7,727 nt of DNA from an uncultured Fidelibacterota bacterium (GTDB taxonomy: Bacteria > Fidelibacterota > Marinisomatia > Marinisomatales > UBA8229): assembly GCA_913054425.1 (NCBI GenBank), contig CAJXJG010000078.1, positions 1 to 7,727 on the forward strand. Reading direction: 5' to 3'. Shown in pieces: positions 1 to 4,588 of this stretch (position 1 is the first letter of the stretch; each line of letters opens with the position of its first letter). The notes beneath the pieces are model-generated. The model saw only the letters and a program-made list of their open reading frames with translations, searched no databases and was not told where the DNA came from. The translations under genes were made by a program, and so were the position numbers.

Positions 1-69
1 TACAAATTGAATTATAAGCCATGGGAAGATAGTTCGGATGAAAATGTTCAGAAATTTCCAGAAGGCTAA
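1..69 (+). CDS. 3' end of an unidentified upstream gene (partial)
   Basis: Reading from base 1 in frame 1 gives 22 sense codons and then TAA at 67-69. The residues are ordinary soluble-protein types, ending ...NVQKFPEG. The 5' part lies outside the window. The fragment is too short for any family assignment and could be a chance open stretch. Support is limited to being open from the left edge with plausible composition, and to being followed by an A/T-rich gap before the next start. Confidence 0.35.
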   Translation, partial: YKLNYKPWEDSSDENVQKFPEG

Positions 70-120
70 AATTTTCGGGATAAATTGAAATAAATGAGAA
101 AAAAATTAAAAACTATTTAA

Positions 121-300
121 ATGGGTAACGAAAATTCCCAAGTAGTAAAGTGTTCTTCCTGTAATAGAGAATTTATATTTTATGAAGGTGATGATCCATC
201 ATGCCCAAACTGTGATGCTGATTTACTTGATTTACTAGTTTCCCTTGGGGTTGGATGGATGCTCGGGGATTGGATAGGACTTTGGGGAGATGAAGATTAA
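121..300 (+). CDS. Small zinc-ribbon protein (59 aa), unknown function
   Basis: This 59-codon frame begins at ATG 121, directly after an in-frame TAA (118-120), so 121 is the only ATG start available in frame. Two CxxC knuckles are visible: C11-S-S-C14 and C28-P-N-C31, separated by 13 residues. That is the four-cysteine pattern of a zinc ribbon. The C-terminal half (about residues 35-56) is Leu/Gly/Trp-rich and mildly hydrophobic, ending in an acidic GDED tail. Small zinc ribbons bind one structural zinc and usually contact nucleic acid or protein, but the family alone does not give a role. No Shine-Dalgarno is present; the upstream region is almost pure A/T, as for most genes here. It ends in the same frame as, and 18 bases before, the restriction-enzyme remnant, which may be coincidence. 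The cysteine pattern makes it unlikely to be a random frame. Confidence 0.62.
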   Translation: MGNENSQVVKCSSCNREFIFYEGDDPSCPNCDADLLDLLVSLGVGWMLGDWIGLWGDED

Positions 301-318
301 ATTCTGATATCTTTACTG

Positions 319-678
319 ATGCTGCCAGCATTTGCAAAACTCCCAATTCAATTTGGGTTTAGTATCCAGTACACGGATAAAGTTGTAAACATCAGACATT
401 ACTATCCCAATTTTGTAGTAAGACTGGATGATGGTAAACATTGGGTAGTTGAAACAAAAGGCAGGGAAAATATTCAAGTTGCATTAAAAGATGCAGCTGC
501 AATTAATTGGTGCGAAAGAGCAACAGAATTAACTGAAACAGAATGGAATTATATTAAAGTCCTGCAAAAGGATTATGAGGAGTTAAGACCTTCTGATTTT
601 GAAGAATTGATTACGGCATTCCACATTTTGACGAAGAACCAAACTGGTATAAGGGCAACGAAAAGATTATGGCACTGA
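319..678 (+). pseudogene. C-terminal remnant of a type III restriction endonuclease / DEAD-family helicase-nuclease
   Basis: The 119-residue product resembles the extreme C-terminus of Res-type proteins (type III restriction subunits and related DEAD/DEAH helicase-nucleases). Recognisable pieces in order are FAKLP (5-9), a YTD strand (18-20), YYPNFVVRLDDG (28-39), the nuclease core VVETKGRE (43-50), and the family-typical WCERATELT and LRPSDFEEL segments (64-72, 89-97). Full-length family members are usually around 900-1000 residues, with SF2 helicase motifs upstream. Here the frame is closed by a stop at 298-300, so the helicase part is absent. The PD-(D/E)xK site is recognisable, but the first acidic residue appears as Asn31 (codon AAT) where these proteins normally carry Asp; Glu45 and Lys47 are kept. 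The last ~20 residues, after LITAF, do not look family-like. Truncation and the altered active site both point to a decayed gene; expression as a stand-alone nuclease domain is a less likely alternative. Confidence 0.72.
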
Positions 679-957
679 ACCGGAAAATGAGGGGAAATGC
701 AAAGTTGTCTTAAGTCATAAATCCTGTGCATCGTAATCCGTTCTTTAGAGGATGTAGATGTATATATCTCTGGCAATCCTTCTTTTACCCAAATTACCAG
801 CCGTGATGTACACAAAAAAAAATAGTGTCATTCTAATCCGGCGGGAGGCGGAGAAGAATCTCAAGCATTAAATGGTCAGAATGACTTGCATTTTATTTTT
901 TAGGTACGCATTACTGTGATGAGTCCATTTTATCTAAATTCTGATTAAATTTTACAT
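679..957. other. Gene-poor stretch between the restriction remnant and the hydrolase gene
   Basis: No convincing gene is present. A short open stretch ending in TAG at about 825 (including residues DVDVYISGNPSF) is protein-like but has no start and an upstream stop, and I could not assign it; it may be another decayed fragment. The right half contains the repeat-like sequence listed separately at 827-885, then A/T-rich DNA leading into the hydrolase start. Any promoter for the hydrolase gene should lie in about 886-957, but I see no clear consensus. Confidence 0.5.
827..885. repeat. Palindrome-bounded REP/MITE-like repeat, 59 bp
   Basis: The outer ends are an exact 8-bp inverted repeat, GTCATTCT (827-834) and AGAATGAC (878-885). 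Between them lie a GC-rich run (GGCGGGAGGCGGAG, 840-853) and GAAGAATCTCAAGC. The combination of a GTCATTC outer arm, a G-rich purine centre and GAATCTCA closely resembles a dispersed palindromic repeat I recall from intergenic regions of many unrelated bacterial genomes. That resemblance is recollection, not a search. It stands out in base composition from its A/T-rich surroundings. A transcript would fold into a stem with a large loop. Only one copy is visible in this window. Confidence 0.55.
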
Positions 958-1776
958 ATGTTAATGAAAGAAAACCTTATCAGTCTGCAGGGAAGAGAAT
1001 TCCGTTATCTTGAAAGAAAAGGCGCTGGTCCCCAATTGCTGTTCCTGCATGGATTGAGTGATTTCGCTGGTCAATGCATTCCCATCGCGTCTCAACGTCC
1101 TGAGAACTGGCATTTGCTTGCTCTTGATCAACGGGGTCATGGCGGTTCATGGCAGCCGGATGAAGGCTATTCTCCCATTGATTACGCGGATGATATTAAT
1201 AGTTTTATGGATGCCCTGGACATAACATCAATTCATATCTTTGGGCACTCCATGGGCGGAAGAAATGCGCTGGTATTCTCTGCGGAAAATCCCCATAAGG
1301 TTCAAAGCCTCATTTTAGGTGATATTGGTCCTGATAAAAACCTGAATGACATTGAAGAAACCACCCGATTTTTCAACGATCTTCCTGACACTTTTCACAC
1401 AGTTGATGAAGCCAGGCTACACCTTGAAAAACGAAAACCGGGTTATTCCCGGGAAAATATTGATATTCTCATGCAGAACCTGGAACTGAATACGAATGGA
1501 AACTTTGTATGGCGTTACTCAAAAGATGCCTGCATTCAATCCGTAACTGAATCAAGATCACGAGGATGGTGGGAATATCTACCCGTGGTTCAGTGCCAGG
1601 TACTGCTCCTGCATGTGGAAGGAAGTACAGAATTACCTAATGCTGTCGCTAAGAGGATGATGGAAAATCTCTCCCATGCTGAATATCTGACAATGACCAA
1701 TTGCACACATAATTTTCATCTTGAGCAACCTGAAACAGCTGCCATGGAAATTCAACAGTTTATCGCAGGTGTATAA
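958..1776 (+). CDS. Alpha/beta-hydrolase fold protein
   Basis: This 272-residue cytoplasmic alpha/beta hydrolase has no signal peptide. Landmarks in order: the oxyanion-hole motif LFLHGLSDF (28-36), the DQRGHGGS loop (57-64), the nucleophile elbow GHSMGG (96-101) with Ser98 as nucleophile, and the catalytic histidine in THNFHLEQPE (His251). The acid is not obvious: the region after beta-6 reads LLLHVEGSTELP (216-227), so Glu221 or Glu225 is the candidate, rather than the commoner Asp. Length and motif spacing match the single-domain esterase/MhpC-like group. The reaction is likely hydrolysis of an ester or similar bond; the substrate cannot be read from sequence. ATG 958 gives residues MLM, and Met3 (964) is an equally possible start. 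Neither has a Shine-Dalgarno, the upstream being A/T-rich. It appears monocistronic, flanked by gaps of 280 and 335 bp. Confidence 0.9.
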   Translation: MLMKENLISLQGREFRYLERKGAGPQLLFLHGLSDFAGQCIPIASQRPENWHLLALDQRGHGGSWQPDEGYSPIDYADDINSFMDALDITSIHIFGHSMGGRNALVFSAENPHKVQSLILGDIGPDKNLNDIEETTRFFNDLPDTFHTVDEARLHLEKRKPGYSRENIDILMQNLELNTNGNFVWRYSKDACIQSVTESRSRGWWEYLPVVQCQVLLLHVEGSTELPNAVAKRMMENLSHAEYLTMTNCTHNFHLEQPETAAMEIQQFIAGV

Positions 1777-2005
1777 TGCGGAAGTGGCCGGGCTCAGGAA
1801 AAATTCTTTTTATTTTTCGTATTGATATCTAAACCTACTTTTCCAACTTCTGTTTCCGATTTTCACAAAAATTAAACTCCTCTCAACACTCATACTCCTA
1901 TTGACTTTTACTACGGATTTCAAGATTCCCCTCTACAAATTGATTCCATGCACGTCTTGGGGATAAATTAAAGGGATGATTATTAACTGCATTATAATCT
2001 GTTTT
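1777..2005. other. Intergenic region between hydrolase and ABC-F genes
   Basis: No open frame of note. Just after the hydrolase stop there is a GC-rich patch (1778-1798) followed by a T-rich run (1805-1818). This may terminate transcription, but I cannot draw a good stem. Further right are CCCC (1928-1931) and GGGG (1959-1962), too far apart to be convincing. A TATAAT hexamer lies at 1993-1998, listed separately. Confidence 0.4.
1993..1998 (+). promoter_or_regulatory. Possible -10 box upstream of the ABC-F gene
   Basis: An exact TATAAT sits about 110 bases before the ABC-F start and 7 bases before the recurrent 43-bp element. No matching -35 hexamer lies 16-18 bases upstream. If it is used, transcription would begin near 2005 and the element plus leader frame would be the 5' untranslated region. 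In A/T-rich DNA such a hexamer can occur by chance. Confidence 0.28.
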
Positions 2006-2048
2006 CACCCGAAGGGACTTCTGTTTATGTGTGGGGGTATTAGATTAG
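2006..2048 (+). repeat. Recurrent intergenic element, copy A (before ABC-F gene)
   Basis: This is the first of three related 43-bp segments in the window. It reads CACCCGAAGGG (tiny CCC/GGG hairpin with GAA loop), then a T-rich segment, a GTGGGGG tract (2031-2037) and TAGATTAG (2041-2048). An ungapped alignment with copy B (4006-4048) matches at 28 of 43 positions by hand count, including CACCC and TAGATTAG at identical spacing. TAGATT fits the TAnnnT pattern of a bacterial -10 box. The element may therefore be a promoter or terminator-promoter module; its function is not established. Confidence 0.5.
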
Positions 2049-2052
2049 ATTA

Positions 2053-2115
2053 ATGAAAAAAATAACTTTTAGTACCCGTTTACTTTTTGCGCTGCTGCAT
2101 GTAATAATAAAATGA
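2053..2115 (+). CDS. Putative 20-aa leader peptide overlapping the ABC-F start
   Basis: ATG 2053 opens a 20-codon frame starting MKKITFSTRLLFALL and ending in TGA at 2113-2115. That stop overlaps the ABC-F start codon as ATGA (2112-2115), the classic arrangement for translational coupling. The peptide is basic then hydrophobic, like the beginning of a Sec signal peptide, but no mature protein follows. Known ABC-F resistance genes (for example msr(A), vga(A) and vmlR) are controlled by short upstream frames and attenuation, so a regulatory leader is plausible. No Shine-Dalgarno precedes it; TAGATT lies 6 bases before the ATG, so a leaderless start is conceivable. Against it: 20 codons can arise by chance, and nothing here shows translation. 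Confidence 0.35.
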   Translation: MKKITFSTRLLFALLHVIIK

Positions 2116-3989
2116 TTCGTCTCGAGAACCTTTCCAAATCTTTTCCGAATGGCGACCTTTTTTCCGATGTAAATATTTACTTCAAGAGTGGTATGCGGGC
2201 AGGACTGGTGGGCCCCAACGGTTCAGGGAAAACCACCCTCCTTAGAATTATGTTGGGAGAGGAATCCCCCGATTCCGGGAATATTCAGATTGACAAAAAT
2301 GTAACTATCGGGTATTTGGCCCAGGAAATCGTTCCTGGGTCCCGCCGCTCCATTCTGGAAGAAGTGCTCTCAAAATTTCCGGAGGTTCGTGAGTTGGAAG
2401 GGAAAATGCTATCATTGTCTCATGATATTGCCAATGATCCCGAAAACCAGGCCTTGGCGAACCAGCTGGGTGATACCCAGAATCGATTCGAAGCTCTTGA
2501 CGGGTGGTCGCTGGAAGAGAAAGCCAAAAAGATCCTGGGCGGCCTTGGCTTTACGGACAGGCAGTTTACGGAAACCATGAGTGTGTTCAGCGGCGGCTGG
2601 CGGATGCGGGTGGCTTTGGCGGCAATTCTTTTGCAGGAACCGGATATAATATTTCTTGATGAGCCCACCAACCATCTGGACCTGGAAGCGACGATTTGGC
2701 TTGAAGCCTTTTTATCCGATTGGAAAGGGGCGATGGTGATGATCAGCCATGACCGCGCTTTTTTGGATCGGTCTGTAGATCACATTCTTGAAATCGATTT
2801 GAAAAAGATATCCCTGTACCATGGAAATTATTCCAAATATAAGGACGAAAAATCCCTGCGGATGGAACAGCACTGGGCGGCCTATCTAAACCAGCAGAAG
2901 CAGATAAAAGATACAGAGCGGTTTATCGAACGGTTTCGCTATAAGAACACAAAAGCAGCCCAGGTCCAGAGCCGGGTGAAAATGCTGGATAAAATGGAAA
3001 AGATTGAACCACCTTCAGAATACAATCATGCTATGAATATGAGATTCCCTCAGCCAAGCCGACTGCCCCAGAATGTGGCATCCTGCTGCAATGTGACGAA
3101 AAATTACGGGGATATTGAAGTATTCAAGGATATGAGCCTGACCGTGGAACGGGGGCAGAAAATTGGACTGGTTGGGCATAACGGTGCAGGGAAATCGACT
3201 TTATTAAAAATGCTGGCCGGTGTGGAAGATGTGACTGGCGGTGCAGTGCGTATCGGTGTCAATGTGGATAGAGCCTATTATGCCCAGCATCAGCTGGAAA
3301 TCCTGGATCCAGGGGAAACTGTCTTTGAATCAATTAGAAAGGCGAACCAGGAGTGGAGCGAAACAGAGATTCGTACCTATCTGGGCAGTTTTTTATTTAC
3401 GGGAGATGAGATTGAAAAACGTGTGAAGGTCCTCTCTGGTGGGGAAAAAGCCCGGGTGTCCTTGGCGCAGATGCTGGTTAATCCGGCACATTTACTCCTG
3501 CTGGATGAGCCCACCAACCACTTGGATATTGTTTCCCGGAACATAGTTGAAAAAAGCCTGGATCAGTTTACAGGTTCCATTGTGTGTATTTCCCATGACA
3601 GGCATTTTTTAAATAATGTCACCAATCTTACCTGCGAAGTAGGCGGAGGGGATATCCGGATGTTTGAAGGTAATTATGAATATTATGAATGGAAAAAATC
3701 AAAAAGACCATCGGAAGAAATTAATGAGCGAAAACCTAAATTGCCCTCTAAAAATAAACTGGATTACCAAATAAGAAAAAAAACAAAAAATCGTTTGACC
3801 TGGATAAAAAAGCGAATCAGTACCATTGAAGAAGAAATGGAAAAAGAACGGTCTGCCATTCAAAATCCAATTTATGCTGATAACTATGAAATCCTCCAAG
3901 GGGCCATAGAAAATCTTACTACGTTTGAAAATGAATTTTTAGCATTGATGGAAGAACAGGATACTCTCCAGACTAAAGATGTAACTTAA
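2112..3989 (+). CDS. ABC-F family ATPase (ribosome-associated)
   Basis: This 625-residue soluble protein has two ABC ATPase domains and no membrane segments, the hallmark of ABC-F proteins. These bind the ribosomal E site to rescue stalled ribosomes, tune translation or protect against antibiotics. Domain 1: Walker A GPNGSGKTT (34-42), signature FSGGW (159-163), Walker B IIFLDEPTNHLD (179-190), H-switch ISHDR (211-215). The inter-domain arm with the P-site tRNA interaction motif region spans about 240-305 and is rich in charged residues (RFRYKNTKAAQVQSR). Domain 2: Walker A GHNGAGKST (355-363), signature LSGGE (441-445), Walker B LLLLDEPTNHLD (461-472), H-switch ISHDR (493-497). A basic, coiled-coil-like C-terminal extension occupies about 545-620, as in Uup/YheS/ABCF3-like members. 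The FSGGWRMR signature and length favour the YheS-like housekeeping group over a short resistance type. MIRLENLSKSF is a typical family start. All catalytic residues appear intact. Confidence 0.96.
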   Translation: MIRLENLSKSFPNGDLFSDVNIYFKSGMRAGLVGPNGSGKTTLLRIMLGEESPDSGNIQIDKNVTIGYLAQEIVPGSRRSILEEVLSKFPEVRELEGKMLSLSHDIANDPENQALANQLGDTQNRFEALDGWSLEEKAKKILGGLGFTDRQFTETMSVFSGGWRMRVALAAILLQEPDIIFLDEPTNHLDLEATIWLEAFLSDWKGAMVMISHDRAFLDRSVDHILEIDLKKISLYHGNYSKYKDEKSLRMEQHWAAYLNQQKQIKDTERFIERFRYKNTKAAQVQSRVKMLDKMEKIEPPSEYNHAMNMRFPQPSRLPQNVASCCNVTKNYGDIEVFKDMSLTVERGQKIGLVGHNGAGKSTLLKMLAGVEDVTGGAVRIGVNVDRAYYAQHQLEILDPGETVFESIRKANQEWSETEIRTYLGSFLFTGDEIEKRVKVLSGGEKARVSLAQMLVNPAHLLLLDEPTNHLDIVSRNIVEKSLDQFTGSIVCISHDRHFLNNVTNLTCEVGGGDIRMFEGNYEYYEWKKSKRPSEEINERKPKLPSKNKLDYQIRKKTKNRLTWIKKRISTIEEEMEKERSAIQNPIYADNYEILQGAIENLTTFENEFLALMEEQDTLQTKDVT

Positions 3990-4005
3990 TGGGGCAATTT
4001 CAGGA

Positions 4006-4048
4006 CACCCAAAGGTTTTTTTTGTTTGTGGAGGCGGTGGTAGATTAG
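4006..4048 (+). repeat. Recurrent intergenic element, copy B (after ABC-F, before 93-aa gene)
   Basis: The segment begins CACCCAAAGG and runs into eight Ts (4016-4023), then TTTGTGGAGGCGGTGG and TAGATTAG (4041-4048). It matches copies A and C each at 28 of 43 positions without gaps. The T8 run 17 bases after the ABC-F stop suggests a terminator for that gene, but the stem is only about 3 bp (ACC 4007-4009, GGT 4014-4016), which is weak. A TG one base before TAGATT gives an extended -10 look. Terminator followed by promoter is my preferred reading, as inference. Confidence 0.5.
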
Positions 4049-4051
4049 GTA

Positions 4052-4129
4052 ATGAAGAAATTTATTTGTTCATTAATTGGATCTGCAAATTTAAAGTACA
4101 CTAGAATATTTCCAAATAGCCATGAATAA
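4052..4129 (+). CDS. Putative 25-aa leader peptide overlapping the 93-aa gene
   Basis: ATG 4052 begins a 25-codon frame starting MKKFICSLIGSANLK and ending in TAA at 4127-4129. It overlaps the next gene's ATG (4122) by 8 bases in another frame. The layout copies that seen before the ABC-F gene: the shared element, TAGATT, then TAATGAA(A/G)AAA, a short basic-hydrophobic peptide, and a stop lying on the downstream start. That parallel is the main reason for listing it. It may instead be the tail of the dispersed repeat, or the decayed start of a secreted protein gene. Confidence 0.3.
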   Translation: MKKFICSLIGSANLKYTRIFPNSHE

Positions 4130-4403
4130 GAAACCGAAAACGTTTTCTTTGCATTGGGGTAGCGGAATTGTTGAAGAAGAAGCACAAATTCAATGTGAGT
4201 ACCATAGTCCAACTATTCAGCTCCTGAAGTTTACTGACGGCGAAGCCAAGGGCACTTACGAAATTCGATTTTGTCATTATAGTCATGAAGGTCGTTTTCA
4301 ACGCTCCCCTCTGATTTTGGATGACAAGGATGTTCCACGATTAAAACGAGCTCTTGAGAAAACACCCAAACTCAAAAAGTTGTTAGCCCAAATGGTCAAG
4401 TAA
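4122..4403 (+). CDS. Conserved hypothetical protein, 93 aa
   Basis: This 93-residue soluble protein has no signal peptide or membrane segment. The N-terminal two thirds look like a beta-rich domain (FSLHWGSG at 8-15, QIQCEYHSPTIQLLKF at 22-37, GTYEIRFCHYSHEGRFQRSPL at 44-64). The rest is a basic helical tail (DVPRLKRALEKTPKLKKLLAQMVK). The aromatic/His-rich central motif and clean composition indicate a real gene, and I recall similar small uncharacterised proteins in other bacteria, but I cannot name a family or function. Start 4122 is the first in-frame ATG with plausible coding sequence; no Shine-Dalgarno is seen. It sits 132 bp after the ABC-F stop and behind copy B of the intergenic element, so independent transcription is likely. 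Confidence 0.75.
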   Translation: MNKKPKTFSLHWGSGIVEEEAQIQCEYHSPTIQLLKFTDGEAKGTYEIRFCHYSHEGRFQRSPLILDDKDVPRLKRALEKTPKLKKLLAQMVK

Positions 4404-4419
4404 TTGTTGCTATGGAAGG

Positions 4420-4453
4420 GTCTCTGTATCAGGAGACTGTTTGGCGGGTTTTG
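4420..4453 (+). terminator. Weak hairpin downstream of the 93-aa gene
   Basis: GTCTC (4420-4424) pairs with GAGAC (4433-4437) around an 8-base loop. It is followed by TGTTTGGCGGGTTTTGT, which has short T-runs but no clean U-tract. It lies 17 bases after the stop codon, so a termination role is reasonable but weakly supported. Confidence 0.35.
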
Positions 4454-4486
4454 TAGTGAAAGTTGATATTCCATAATAAACGATAA

Positions 4487-4510
4487 GCCACGCACAGCGG
4501 GTTTTCTTCT
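4487..4510 (+). terminator. Hairpin plus T-rich run in front of the M1 peptidase gene
   Basis: CGC (4491-4493) and GCG (4497-4499) close an ACA loop. The stem can be lengthened by CC (4488-4489) with GG (4500-4501) across one bulged A. TTTTCTTCTTT follows directly. This is a short Rho-independent-terminator-like structure and forms the left part of copy C of the recurrent element. Confidence 0.4.
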
Positions 4511-4533
4511 TTGTGGGGATAGGAGTAGATTTA
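4491..4533 (+). repeat. Recurrent intergenic element, copy C (before M1 peptidase gene)
   Basis: This third copy reads GC hairpin, TTTTCTTCTTTGTG, GGGATAGGAG, TAGATTTA (4526-4533). It aligns without gaps to copy B at 28 of 43 positions and to copy A at 22 of 43 by hand count. Unlike copies A and B, it is not followed by an ATG-AAA leader frame; the next gene starts 55 bases later. TAGATT may serve as the -10 box for the peptidase gene. Confidence 0.45.
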
Positions 4534-4588
4534 GACCGCCAGGATTAAAATATTAATTCCGATCCTGTTTTTCAATTAAATTAATTTC

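Noticed and set aside
94..120. Eight-codon frame MRKKLKTI ending directly before the zinc-ribbon ATG
   Set aside because: It is too short and lies in a poly-A/T stretch where ATG-AGA-AAA strings are expected by chance; it lacks the recurrent element seen before the other leader frames.
573..815. An 80-codon minus-strand frame overlapping the end of the restriction remnant
   Set aside because: About 100 bases are antisense to a family-matching reading frame, the composition is not protein-like throughout, and no family is recognisable.
1928..1962. CCCC ... GGGG pairing as a terminator or regulatory stem before the ABC-F gene
   Set aside because: A 4-bp stem across a 27-base loop, with no T-run after it, is not a credible structure.
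2389..2675. Several 60-90 codon frames on both strands inside the ABC-F gene
   Set aside because: They lie wholly within domain 1 of an intact ABC-F coding sequence and have no motifs of their own.
4101..4495. Minus-strand frames over and after the 93-aa gene
   Set aside because: They are antisense to a well-formed coding frame and show no recognisable domains.
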